Source: an uncultured Prevotella sp. (GTDB lineage Bacteria; Bacteroidota; Bacteroidia; Bacteroidales; Bacteroidaceae). From it: a stretch of 64,000 bases of DNA. The notes under the pieces were generated by a model. The model saw only the letters and a program-made list of their open reading frames with translations, did not search any database and was not told the DNA's origin. This document shows positions 36,067 through 43,811 of this stretch, in pieces. How positions within the stretch are numbered: the first letter of the stretch is position 1; every line of letters starts with the position of its first letter. The stretch is from contig CALBLK010000030.1 of NCBI GenBank assembly GCA_937895845.1, positions 1 through 64,000 on the forward strand. Direction: 5' to 3'. Position numbers and translations under genes: made by a program.

Positions 36067-37467
36067 TCACTCATCGGCCTGGAACAGGGGGTCTTCGGGC
36101 ATCACCATCTCGGCCTTCTGCTCGCTGAGCTTGAGGATGTCGGCCGGCACATAGCGTTTGTCTACCACCAGGCGGAACATATACTCACGCATCCAGCGGT
36201 CGGTCATCACCATGCAGCCTTTCTGTCCCCAGCTGCTTCCCCAGCTGTTCTCCACCTTCCACTTCAGGGCCTTGCCCTGCGCGTCAAGGTCAACGGCGGC
36301 AAGGGTCATGGCGTGGGTCGAGCCGCTGTCGAAGGTGCTGATGCGCTCGGCCTTGTCCATGCCGAAGGTGGTGCCGAACAGCGAGCCGTAGTCAAAGTTC
36401 TCTGTGTCACCGTAGCCGCGCTTGCGGTCGAGCATCTTCCCCACATCGTAGGAGCTGTACATCTTGTGCCCGCCCTTGAGCGATGCGATGGCCAGCCGCT
36501 CTATGTCGTCCATCGTGAGGTTGAGATACTTCCAGTTGTGGCCGTCGTAGGTGTGGCGGTCGTACTCCACCTCGTAGGTCTTGTTGTAGGGGCGGCGCGG
36601 GTCGTTCATCACCATGATGAAGGTGCCGTTGATGGGTCCGCCCACCACCTCGCTGAAAAACGATTGGGGGGTGTAGCGTTTGCAGACCGTAACCGTGCGC
36701 CCGTTCTTGTTCTTAAAGGCGTAGTCAAACTGTGCCGGTGGCTCGCCGATGGTCATGGCCAGCATCTTGTAGACGGTGCCCAGCATGCGCGTCTTCTCGG
36801 CATTGATGGCACTGGCCTTCTTGCCTTCGGCCACCATCTTGCGCAACTGCAGCCCATACTCGCGCAGCTTTGACGCCACCAGGCGCGACATCCGGCTGGT
36901 GTTGTCGCTCGAATAGGTCTCGGGCATCACTGACTGGGGCACCAGCCCGTACTTGTCGGCCAGGTCGGCCACACCGCAAAAGGTGCCGCCGTCGCTGATG
37001 GGGTTCTTGAAGAAGAACTGCACGCGCTGGTCGTCTATGGGCTTCTTGCCGGTGTCAACGACACCTTGCAGGAAGAGGTTGGCCTTTTCCAGCTGGTCGT
37101 AGAAGAAGAGGTAGGCCTGCGAGAACTCCACGCGCAGCGAGTCGGTACGCTTGGCGAAGTTGGCCTTGAGCACGTTCATGCCGCTGAACATCCAGCAGCG
37201 GCCGCTGCTCTGCTGGTCGGTGATGGTCTGCCCGGGTGTCTCCACACTGAACTGGGTGTCTATCTCGCCGGCATTGTTGCGGTTCTTGGCCAGGTTGTCT
37301 ATCGGGTTGGCTGCAATGGCGTTGGCCAGGGCCTTGTCGGCCACGGTCATTTTCTGCGCCTTGCGGATGTCTCTGAGCATTTGCTCGGATATGCCTCCTC
37401 CTACTGTCTGGGCGATAGCGGACGTGGCGATGGTCATCGCCGCGGCAAATAACAGTTTTCTTTTCAT
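36067..37467 (-). CDS. Secreted C1B cysteine peptidase (bleomycin hydrolase-like)
   Basis: 466 residues with signal peptide MKRKLLFAAAMTIATSAIAQ. The papain-like catalytic set is visible: the oxyanion Gln region TDQQSSGRCWMFSG with nucleophile Cys91, the His in FDSGSTHAMTLAAV and the Asn in KVENSWGSSWG. This is the aminopeptidase C/bleomycin hydrolase family, usually cytoplasmic, but Bacteroidales carry exported forms. It probably degrades peptides in the periplasm. The glycosyltransferase cluster follows in the same direction, 35 bp after its stop. Confidence 0.92.
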   Translation of the reverse strand: MKRKLLFAAAMTIATSAIAQTVGGGISEQMLRDIRKAQKMTVADKALANAIAANPIDNLAKNRNNAGEIDTQFSVETPGQTITDQQSSGRCWMFSGMNVLKANFAKRTDSLRVEFSQAYLFFYDQLEKANLFLQGVVDTGKKPIDDQRVQFFFKNPISDGGTFCGVADLADKYGLVPQSVMPETYSSDNTSRMSRLVASKLREYGLQLRKMVAEGKKASAINAEKTRMLGTVYKMLAMTIGEPPAQFDYAFKNKNGRTVTVCKRYTPQSFFSEVVGGPINGTFIMVMNDPRRPYNKTYEVEYDRHTYDGHNWKYLNLTMDDIERLAIASLKGGHKMYSSYDVGKMLDRKRGYGDTENFDYGSLFGTTFGMDKAERISTFDSGSTHAMTLAAVDLDAQGKALKWKVENSWGSSWGQKGCMVMTDRWMREYMFRLVVDKRYVPADILKLSEQKAEMVMPEDPLFQADE

Positions 37468-37580
37468 TTTTTGTCCTCGGTCGTTTATTGTCTGTTGTCT
37501 TGTTTGTTTATTTAGCTATACTTATATAATAATGGTATGCTTAGGTAACAGCTTGTGAAACACGCATTGCTTCACATCGA

Positions 37581-37588
37581 CAAAGTTA
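37581..37588 (-). promoter_or_regulatory. Putative -7 box for the peptidase gene
   Basis: Minus-strand TAACTTTG about 113 bp before the gene start; no clear -33. The rest of 37468-37693 shows no gene. Confidence 0.4.
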
Positions 37589-37693
37589 GCGAAAAAATTC
37601 CGAACGGCACCCCATCTGAATGTCTAAAAACACCTTTTTATTCTCCAAAAAGTCGGATATAAACGGCAGAATCAAAAAATATACTGCATAATC

Positions 37694-37726
37694 TTGGCCT
37701 ATCAGGAATAAAAACAGTACCTTTGC
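37694..37726 (+). promoter_or_regulatory. Promoter of the small barrel protein
   Basis: TTGG, 20-bp spacer, TACCTTTGC, 47 bp before the gene start at 37774. Confidence 0.75.
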
Positions 37727-37773
37727 ACACGTTATTTAAACACTAAATTACAAATTTTAAAAAACTGAAAATT

Positions 37774-38310
37774 ATGAAAAAGTTTTTCATGATGGCTGCT
37801 CTCGCAGTCGCTTCTATGACTGCCAGCGCACAGATTTACGTTGGTGGGTCTCTCGGCTACAATTCTGTAAAGGCCACTGAGGATGCTGAAAAGACTTCAA
37901 CTTTCTCTATCAAGCCTGAGGTTGGCTACAACCTCGACGAGAACTGGGCTGTTGGTATCCAGCTGGGTTATACAAGTGCTGATGACGGTAAATCCACTGT
38001 AAGTGAGTTTGAGATTGCTCCGTATGCCCGTTACACTTTCGCCAAGAGCGGCATTGCCTCTTTCTTCGTTGACGGTGGCATCCAGTATGTTTCTCTCGGT
38101 TCCGATGCCAAGGGCTCTACTTTCGGCGTTGGCTTCCGCCCCGGTGTGAAGATTGCCGCTTCTGAAAAGGTTGATCTCGTTGCAAAGCTCGGCTACTTAG
38201 GCTACAAGTCTGCCAACGACGATGCCCAGGTTGCCGGTTATGCCAAGGAGCAGATTGGCTTTAACATTGACAACACCAGCCTGGAGTTCGGTGTGTTCTT
38301 TAACTTCTAA
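37774..38310 (+). CDS. Small outer-membrane beta-barrel protein
   Basis: 178 residues with signal peptide MKKFFMMAALAVASMTASAQ followed by about eight amphipathic strands starting IYVGGSLGYNS and ending DNTSLEFGVFFNF with a terminal aromatic, the layout of OmpX/OmpW-like porin-family proteins. It uses A/T-rich favoured codons (GTT, GCT, TCT) more than its neighbours, which suggests high expression. It has its own promoter and terminator, so it is a monocistronic unit. Confidence 0.88.
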   Translation: MKKFFMMAALAVASMTASAQIYVGGSLGYNSVKATEDAEKTSTFSIKPEVGYNLDENWAVGIQLGYTSADDGKSTVSEFEIAPYARYTFAKSGIASFFVDGGIQYVSLGSDAKGSTFGVGFRPGVKIAASEKVDLVAKLGYLGYKSANDDAQVAGYAKEQIGFNIDNTSLEFGVFFNF

Positions 38311-38334
38311 TCAAGTCGACAGACGAACAAAACT

Positions 38335-38377
38335 AAAAAAAATGCGTCCGGCCAACATGGCCGGACGCATTTTTTTT
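38335..38377 (+). terminator. Strong terminator after the barrel gene
   Basis: Stem ATGCGTCCGGCC/GGCCGGACGCAT with flanking A-run and T-run; symmetrical, so it may stop both strands. Confidence 0.92.
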
Positions 38378-38433
38378 ATGCATAGTTACTGTTTGTCCAA
38401 GACAAGGAGCAACGTTATCATAAAATACCTCCT

Positions 38434-38455
38434 GCACAAGAACAAAGGCTTGTGC
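38434..38455 (-). terminator. Small hairpin after thiL
   Basis: GCACAAG/CTTGTGC with an 8-nt loop, about 25 bp beyond the thiL stop. It is weak, but the symmetrical terminator at 38335-38377 lies just beyond. Confidence 0.45.
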
Positions 38456-38479
38456 GGGGGGAGGAGAAGAGGGTGGGGG

Positions 38480-39547
38480 CTATTTCTTCAGCGGGTTCCA
38501 GCCCTGCGCCTTCAGGTCGAACTCGTTGCCGTCGCGGGTGACCAGCACCCGTCCGAGGCTCTCCTTTGTGATGTGCCCGATGAGCTTCACGTCGTTCAGC
38601 GTCTCTATCTTGGCGAGGTCGCCAATGGGCACGGTGAAGAGCAGCTCGTAGTCCTCGCCGCCGTTCAGCGCGCAGGTGGTCACGTTCATGTTCAGCTCCT
38701 CGGCCATCACCGCCGTCTGGTAGTCGACGGGCAGGTTCTTCTCAAAGATGCGGCACCCCACATGGCTCTGGGTGCAGATGTGTATCAGCTCGCTCGACAG
38801 GCCGTCGCTCACGTCTATCATGGCCGTGGGGCGGATGCCGGCCTCCCGCAGCTGTGCGATGATGTCACCCCTGGCCTCGGCCTTGAGCTGCCGTTGCAGC
38901 AGATACTCCTTGCCGGCAAAGTCGGGCTGGAAGTCGCTTAGCTCCTTGAGTGCCCGCCGGTCTCCCCTCCGCTTGGCCTCGTTCACCTGCTGGTAGTACA
39001 CGCTCTTCTCGCGCTCCAGCAGCTGCAGGCCCATATAGGCCGCGCCGAGGTCGCCCGTCACGCAGACAAGGTCGGTCTCCCTGGCCCCGTGGCGGTAGAC
39101 GATGTCCTCGCGGCTGGCCTCGCCGATGCAGGTGATGCTGATGGCCAGCCCGGTGTAGGAGGAGGTGGTGTCGCCGCCAACGATGTCAACCTGCCATTTG
39201 TTGCAGGCCGCCCTCAGCCCCTCGTAGAACAGCTCGATGTCCTCAACGGTGAACCGCTTGCTCAGCGCCAGGCTCACCGTGAGCTGGCGCGGCGTCCCGT
39301 TCATGGCAAACACGTCGCTGATGTTGACCATGGCCGACTTGTAGCCAAGGTTTCTGAGGTCGGTGTAGGTCAGGTCAAAGTGTACGCCCTCCATCAGCAT
39401 GTCCGTGGTGACGAGCACCGCCTTGCCCCCATAGTCGAGCACGGCGCAGTCATCGCCAACGCCCTGCACGGTAGAGGCGTTCCGGGGCTTGAGGTCTTTG
39501 GTGAGCCGGTCAATCAGGCCGAACTCACCAATTTGCGATATGTCCAT
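38480..39547 (-). CDS. thiL: Thiamine-monophosphate kinase
   Basis: 355-residue PurM/ThiL-fold ATP-dependent kinase forming thiamine pyrophosphate. The N-terminus ISQIGEFGLIDRLTK, GVGDDCAVLDY, TTDMLMEGVHFDL, MVNISDVFAMNG and VGGDTTSS form the conserved Mg-ATP and substrate loops, and IDVSDGLSSEL is present in the second half. It begins immediately after pnp (adjacent stop and start), as the last gene of the sppA-lpxK-pnp-thiL operon. Confidence 0.94.
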   Translation of the reverse strand: MDISQIGEFGLIDRLTKDLKPRNASTVQGVGDDCAVLDYGGKAVLVTTDMLMEGVHFDLTYTDLRNLGYKSAMVNISDVFAMNGTPRQLTVSLALSKRFTVEDIELFYEGLRAACNKWQVDIVGGDTTSSYTGLAISITCIGEASREDIVYRHGARETDLVCVTGDLGAAYMGLQLLEREKSVYYQQVNEAKRRGDRRALKELSDFQPDFAGKEYLLQRQLKAEARGDIIAQLREAGIRPTAMIDVSDGLSSELIHICTQSHVGCRIFEKNLPVDYQTAVMAEELNMNVTTCALNGGEDYELLFTVPIGDLAKIETLNDVKLIGHITKESLGRVLVTRDGNEFDLKAQGWNPLKK

Positions 39548-40360
39548 TCAGTCGTTCCTGTTAATCATCTCCCGCATTATCTCCGTCATGAGCGGCTGCG
39601 CCTTGTTGGCTGCCACCTGCACCTCCTCGTGGCTCACCTCCACGGGCCGGTCTTCCAGGCCCAGGTCGGTGATGATGCTGATGCCGAAGGTCTTGATGCC
39701 GCAGTGGTGGGCCACAATCACCTCGGGAACGGTGCTCATGCCCACGGCGTCGCCGCCCAGGCGGTGGTACATCTTGTATTCGGCCGGTGTCTCGAACGTG
39801 GGGCCCTGCACACCGATGTACACACCGTGTACCAGGCGGATGCCCTTCTCCTTGGCTATTTTGTCAGCCTCGGCAACGAGGGCCTTGTCGTAGGTCTCGT
39901 GCATGTCGGGGAAGCGGGGCCCGGTGGGGAAGTTCTTTCCGCGCAGCGGGTGCTCGGGGAAGAAGTTGATGTGGTCGGTAATCACCATCAGGTCGCCAAT
40001 CTTGAACTCCGGGTTCATGCCCCCCGAGGCGTTGGACACGAACAGGGTCTTGATGCCCAGCTCGTACATCACGCGGATGGGGAAGGTCACCTCCTTCATC
40101 GAGTAGCCCTCGTAGTAGTGGAAGCGGCCCTGCATGGCCATGATGTCCTTGCCGCCCAGCTTGCCGAAAATCAGCTTTCCGCTGTGCCCCTCGACGGTGG
40201 ACACCGGGAAATTGGGTATCTCCCTGTAGGGGAACTCGTAGGTGTCAGTTATTTCTGAAGCTAATTGTCCGAGGCCTGTTCCCAGAATGATGGCTGTCCT
40301 TGGGCTTGTTGTCATCCTTTGCCTTAGCCAGGATGCTGTTTCTTGAATTTTTTCGTACAT
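39548..40360 (-). CDS. Purine nucleoside phosphorylase (PNP-I, trimeric type)
   Basis: 270-residue enzyme splitting purine nucleosides with phosphate. The motifs are ILGTGLGQLASEI (phosphate loop), VEGHSGKL, MQGRFHYYEGY and GVQGPTFETPAEYKMYHRLGGDAVGMSTVPE, all conserved in trimeric PNP. The start at 40360 gives the usual N-terminus MYEKIQETASWL. The first 116 bp overlap the 3' end of lpxK in another frame, an unusually long overlap. Confidence 0.94.
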   Translation of the reverse strand: MYEKIQETASWLRQRMTTSPRTAIILGTGLGQLASEITDTYEFPYREIPNFPVSTVEGHSGKLIFGKLGGKDIMAMQGRFHYYEGYSMKEVTFPIRVMYELGIKTLFVSNASGGMNPEFKIGDLMVITDHINFFPEHPLRGKNFPTGPRFPDMHETYDKALVAEADKIAKEKGIRLVHGVYIGVQGPTFETPAEYKMYHRLGGDAVGMSTVPEVIVAHHCGIKTFGISIITDLGLEDRPVEVSHEEVQVAANKAQPLMTEIMREMINRND

Positions 40361-41441
40361 AACCTATAATGTTTTCGTTAAAGCGCTTCTCTTGGCCGAG
40401 CATGAACCTGATGCCCACGGGCAAGGTGTAGATGTTGTGCCTCACCTCGTCGCTCAGTCCCTCGGTGCCGAATAGCCTTGCGGCGTCCTTCTCGGTGGTG
40501 ACGATGAGCTTGGGCGCTTCCATCGCCTTGAATGTCCGGTTGATGTGCTCGATGTCACTCGCCGAGTAGGCGTGGTGGTCACCATAGGTCAGCGGTGTGA
40601 TGTGCGTTGTGTGGGGATGCAGGTCAACCAGCATCTGCTTGGGCGAGGCGATGCCTGTGAGCAGCAGGATGTGGTCCTTGGGGGTCAGTGTGGCCAGTGG
40701 CCTGGGGTTGCCGCAGTACATCGGTGTGAGGTCGCCGTACACCAGTGTGGTGAAATACAGGTGCTGGTAGGGGTACAGGTTCATGGCTTTGGCAATCACC
40801 CGGTATTCCATGGGCTTCAGCTCGGCCGGACACTTGGTTACAATCACGATGTCCGCCCTGTTCTTGCCCGACAGCGGCTCGCGCAGCCGCCCCGCGGGCA
40901 GCAACTTGTCGTAGATGATCAGCCGGTGGTAGTCCACCAGCAGGATGTTGATGCCGGGCTTGACGTAGCGGTGCTGGAACGCGTCGTCAAGCAGCACCAC
41001 GTCAATGTCGCTGTGCTTGTTTGCGGCAGCCTCGCCGCGGCCTGCGCTTGCGGTCAGCTGCTCAATGCCGTGGCAGCGGTTGCGGTCAACGGCCACCGTG
41101 ACATCATGATACTTGGCCTTTATCTGGTAAGGCTCGTCGCCAATCTCTGCCACGGTCGACTTGCTGTTGGCCACCACGAAGCCCTTGCTCTTTCGCTTGT
41201 AGCCCCTGCTGAGCACTGCTACATTAAACTTGTTGTGCAACAGGTTGATGAGATATTCCACGTGCGGGGTCTTTCCCGTGCCCCCGGCCGTGATGTTGCC
41301 CACGGAGATGACCGGCACGCTGAAGCTGCGGCTTTTCAGAACGCCGATGTCAAAGAGCAGGTTGCGCAGTTTCACCCCCCAGCCATAGACATAGCTGAAC
41401 GGAAGCATCCATTCGTTGATTCTGATGAAATCGCCTTCCAT
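40245..41441 (-). CDS. lpxK: Tetraacyldisaccharide 4'-kinase
   Basis: 398-residue membrane-associated P-loop kinase that adds the 4'-phosphate of lipid A. It shows the membrane-anchoring N-terminus, Walker A VGNITAGGTGKTPHVEYL, VLSRGYKRKSKG, VLLDDAFQHRYVKPGINILLVDY and TTEKDAARL. The start at 41441 (MEGDFIRINEW) follows sppA after 8 bp. The last 38 codons extend into pnp in a different frame; most LpxK homologues end near VRKNSRNSIL, so the tail KAKDDNKPKDSHHSGN... is an extra, probably unstructured, C-terminus. Confidence 0.93.
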   Translation of the reverse strand: MEGDFIRINEWMLPFSYVYGWGVKLRNLLFDIGVLKSRSFSVPVISVGNITAGGTGKTPHVEYLINLLHNKFNVAVLSRGYKRKSKGFVVANSKSTVAEIGDEPYQIKAKYHDVTVAVDRNRCHGIEQLTASAGRGEAAANKHSDIDVVLLDDAFQHRYVKPGINILLVDYHRLIIYDKLLPAGRLREPLSGKNRADIVIVTKCPAELKPMEYRVIAKAMNLYPYQHLYFTTLVYGDLTPMYCGNPRPLATLTPKDHILLLTGIASPKQMLVDLHPHTTHITPLTYGDHHAYSASDIEHINRTFKAMEAPKLIVTTEKDAARLFGTEGLSDEVRHNIYTLPVGIRFMLGQEKRFNENIIGYVRKNSRNSILAKAKDDNKPKDSHHSGNRPRTISFRNN

Positions 41442-41449
41442 GAACCTGC

Positions 41450-43240
41450 CTATTCGATGGTGACACTGAAAGGAAGGGCCGCCTGCAGCCTGCCACGCTT
41501 GTCTGCCGTGCGCAGCGCCACCCACTCGCCGTAGTTGCTGCCCAGCAGCTCGCGCATGCCGGCGTCCAGGTAGTTGCCGCTGCCCATCTGCTGTTGCAGC
41601 AGCGTCTCCCACCAGCTGCTCTGAGCCGGGTAGCTGGCAGTGTGGTAGCTCCCGGCCTTGGCCAGGCTGGCCGCCTTGGCCACCGCGTCGTCAAGTGATC
41701 CCAGCCGGTCAACCAGCTTGATCCGGGCCGCGTCAGCACCCAGCCACACCCGTCCCTGGGCGATGGCGTGTACCTGGCGCTTGGTCATTTTCCGACCGTC
41801 GGCCACAATGGCCAGGAAGCGGTCGTAGCCGCGGTCAACGTATGTCTGCATCATGTTCAGCACGTCTGTGTTGTCCTTGTCCATGGTAAGGTTCTCCATG
41901 GCATTGGTGTACCTGTTGGTGCCCACTTCGGAGAATGTGATGCCAAGCTTGTCGGTCATCAGCCCGCTGACATTCGGGATGAGGCCGAAGATGCCGATGC
42001 TCCCCGTGACTGACTGTGGCTCTGCAATGATATAGTTGGCCGCACAGCTGATCATGTAGCCGCCCGAGGCCGCCATGCCGCCCATGGACACCACCACCGG
42101 CTTCCTTTGCCTTAGCTTTTTCACGGCGTGCCATATCTGTTCGGAGGCCGTGGCGCTGCCGCCCCCCGAGTTGACCCTGATCACCACGGCCTTGACATTG
42201 TCGTCGTCGGCCAGCGCCCCGAGGTCTTCAGCCATGGTGCGGCCCACGATGCCTTGCTCTCCTGTTATTGCGCTTATGTCTTGGTCGGTGATGCCGCCAA
42301 CGGCGTAATAGACAGCAATCTCGTCTCCCTCGCCGTCGTGTGGCTCGGGCAGCGCGCCCATGTCTGTCACCGAAACCTGCGTGATGTCATCGTCCTTTTC
42401 CAGTCCCAGGCGGCCCTTGATTTCCTGCTGCAGCTCCTCGGGGTAGAGCAGCTTGTCCACCAGCTTCATCTTCTGGTAGTCCTTCTGGTCGGCAAAAAGC
42501 AGGATGCTGTCGTTGGCGTAGCCGTCAAGGGCCTTGGCGCTCACCTTGCGGCTGGCTGCGATGCCGCGCAGCATGGCCTGCCAGATGCCGCTGAGGTAGG
42601 CCGTGCGCTGCTCGCGGTCCTCGGCGCTCATGCCGGTGCGTGTCTGCTGCTCCACGTAACTCTTGTACTTGCCCACGCGCGTGGCTTGGTAGCGCACTCC
42701 GATCTTGTCGTACAGCCCCTTGAGATACATTATCTTGCTTCCCATGCCGCGGAAGTCAATCATGCCCGTTGTGTTCAGGTAAACCTTGTCGGCCACCGAG
42801 GCGATATAGTAGGCGGCCTGTGTGTACTCGTCGCCGTAGGCCACCACCCACTTGCCGCTTTTCTTGAAGTCGGCCAGGGCCTTGCGGATGGCGGCGGCCG
42901 TTGCCGGGGAGTCAAAGGTCACCGGCCCGGCCTCGATGTAGATGCCCTTGACGTTGCCCTCGCCCTTAGCCTTGCGGATGGCCCCCACAATCTGGTCAAG
43001 CCCCATGGTCTCCATGTCGCTGCCCATCAGTCTGAACACCGGGGTCATGTTGTCGTTGGCCCGCTCCTCGACCGTGCCCGACAGCTTGATGGCCAGCACG
43101 GAGTTTGGCGCGACTTTGGGCGTTGAGCTTCCTGTTGCCAACATTGCGAAAACTGAAAACAGGCCAAGGACAGCCATAGAGGTGCACAGCAGCACGATGC
43201 CGGTCACCGTGGCCAAGGTGTATTTGATAAACTCTTTCAT
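41450..43240 (-). CDS. sppA: Signal peptide peptidase SppA (67K type)
   Basis: 596-residue membrane-bound serine protease with one N-terminal helix (YTLATVTGIVLLCTSMAVLG) and two tandem ClpP-like domains, the 67K form. The nucleophile serine is in GGMAASGGYMISCAAN of the second domain, and the lysine general base is in GKYKSYVEQ of the first. It removes signal peptide remnants in the inner membrane. The start at 43240 is preferred (MKEFIKYTL) because it begins just before the helix. Its promoter and structured leader (43271-43366) resemble those of the glycosyltransferase at 54434. Confidence 0.94.
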   Translation of the reverse strand: MKEFIKYTLATVTGIVLLCTSMAVLGLFSVFAMLATGSSTPKVAPNSVLAIKLSGTVEERANDNMTPVFRLMGSDMETMGLDQIVGAIRKAKGEGNVKGIYIEAGPVTFDSPATAAAIRKALADFKKSGKWVVAYGDEYTQAAYYIASVADKVYLNTTGMIDFRGMGSKIMYLKGLYDKIGVRYQATRVGKYKSYVEQQTRTGMSAEDREQRTAYLSGIWQAMLRGIAASRKVSAKALDGYANDSILLFADQKDYQKMKLVDKLLYPEELQQEIKGRLGLEKDDDITQVSVTDMGALPEPHDGEGDEIAVYYAVGGITDQDISAITGEQGIVGRTMAEDLGALADDDNVKAVVIRVNSGGGSATASEQIWHAVKKLRQRKPVVVSMGGMAASGGYMISCAANYIIAEPQSVTGSIGIFGLIPNVSGLMTDKLGITFSEVGTNRYTNAMENLTMDKDNTDVLNMMQTYVDRGYDRFLAIVADGRKMTKRQVHAIAQGRVWLGADAARIKLVDRLGSLDDAVAKAASLAKAGSYHTASYPAQSSWWETLLQQQMGSGNYLDAGMRELLGSNYGEWVALRTADKRGRLQAALPFSVTIE

Positions 43241-43270
43241 ATTCTTACCGTTGTTGGTGTTCTCTCCATG

Positions 43271-43332
43271 AGGATAGTGCCGGCGCGCGCAATGCGAGCT
43301 TGCTCTTTTATTGCCGGGCGCCGCCATATCCT
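43271..43332 (-). ncRNA. Candidate structured leader RNA of sppA
   Basis: On the minus strand the predicted transcript begins with TATCCT-complementary AGGATA pairing (43327-43332 with 43271-43276) and encloses further stems (GCAAT/ATTGC around a GAGCAAGCTC arm). A homologous leader precedes the unrelated gene at 54434; there the closing stem is ATGATAA/TTATCAT, so both sides changed together. This covariation supports a real RNA structure, though its function is unknown. Confidence 0.55.
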
Positions 43333-43334
43333 AT

Positions 43335-43366
43335 GCAAAGGTACTGCAAACCGCAGACAATACAAA
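43335..43366 (-). promoter_or_regulatory. Promoter of the sppA operon
   Basis: Minus-strand TTTG (43363-43366), 19-bp spacer and TACCTTTGC (43335-43343). Confidence 0.8.
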
Positions 43367-43477
43367 ATAAATGGCCGCGAAACAGTCTCTAATAATATAA
43401 ATAAGGTGCAGTTTGCCCCGGTTATTGCTAATCTGTGCAGCGCTTGTACCTTTGCAAGAGCAAATGCCGAACGGCCG

Positions 43478-43629
43478 TTTCCGGCTTGCAAAATCGGTGT
43501 CTCGTGCCCGAACGGTCTGTTTCGGGCTGCGACATGGGCCGTTTCGGGCTGCGATATGGGCCGTTTCAGGCTGCGATATGGGCCGTTTCAGGCCGCATGA
43601 CAGACCGTTTCGCAAGCCGGAAACGGCTG
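43478..43629 (+). repeat. 22-bp-period tandem array B
   Basis: Seven units with boundaries at 43478, 43500, 43520, 43542, 43564, 43586 and 43608; six are exactly 22 bp and one is 20 bp. Three central units are nearly identical (TTTCGGGCTGCGAYATGGGC plus CG). It lies between the divergent promoters of sppA and the GH28 gene and is related to arrays A and C. It carries no coding frame. Confidence 0.82.
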
Positions 43630-43713
43630 TTTTGCCAGCTGCCTGTCTGTTTTTGTCTGCCTGAATATTTCAAAATCCATCTTACTGTGGCACCGTTTAT
43701 CAAGAAAAAGTGT

Positions 43714-43722
43714 TAGCTTTGC
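43714..43722 (+). promoter_or_regulatory. Putative -7 box of the GH28 gene
   Basis: TAGCTTTGC, 90 bp before the GH28 start; the -33 is not clear. Confidence 0.5.
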
Positions 43723-43811
43723 AGCACTAAAGGGAGAAAAGGTGGCTTAAATTCCCCCTTTTGGCTGGTTCAAACAGGTTGAAGAAGAGTAATAACAAAC
43801 GAAAACTATCT

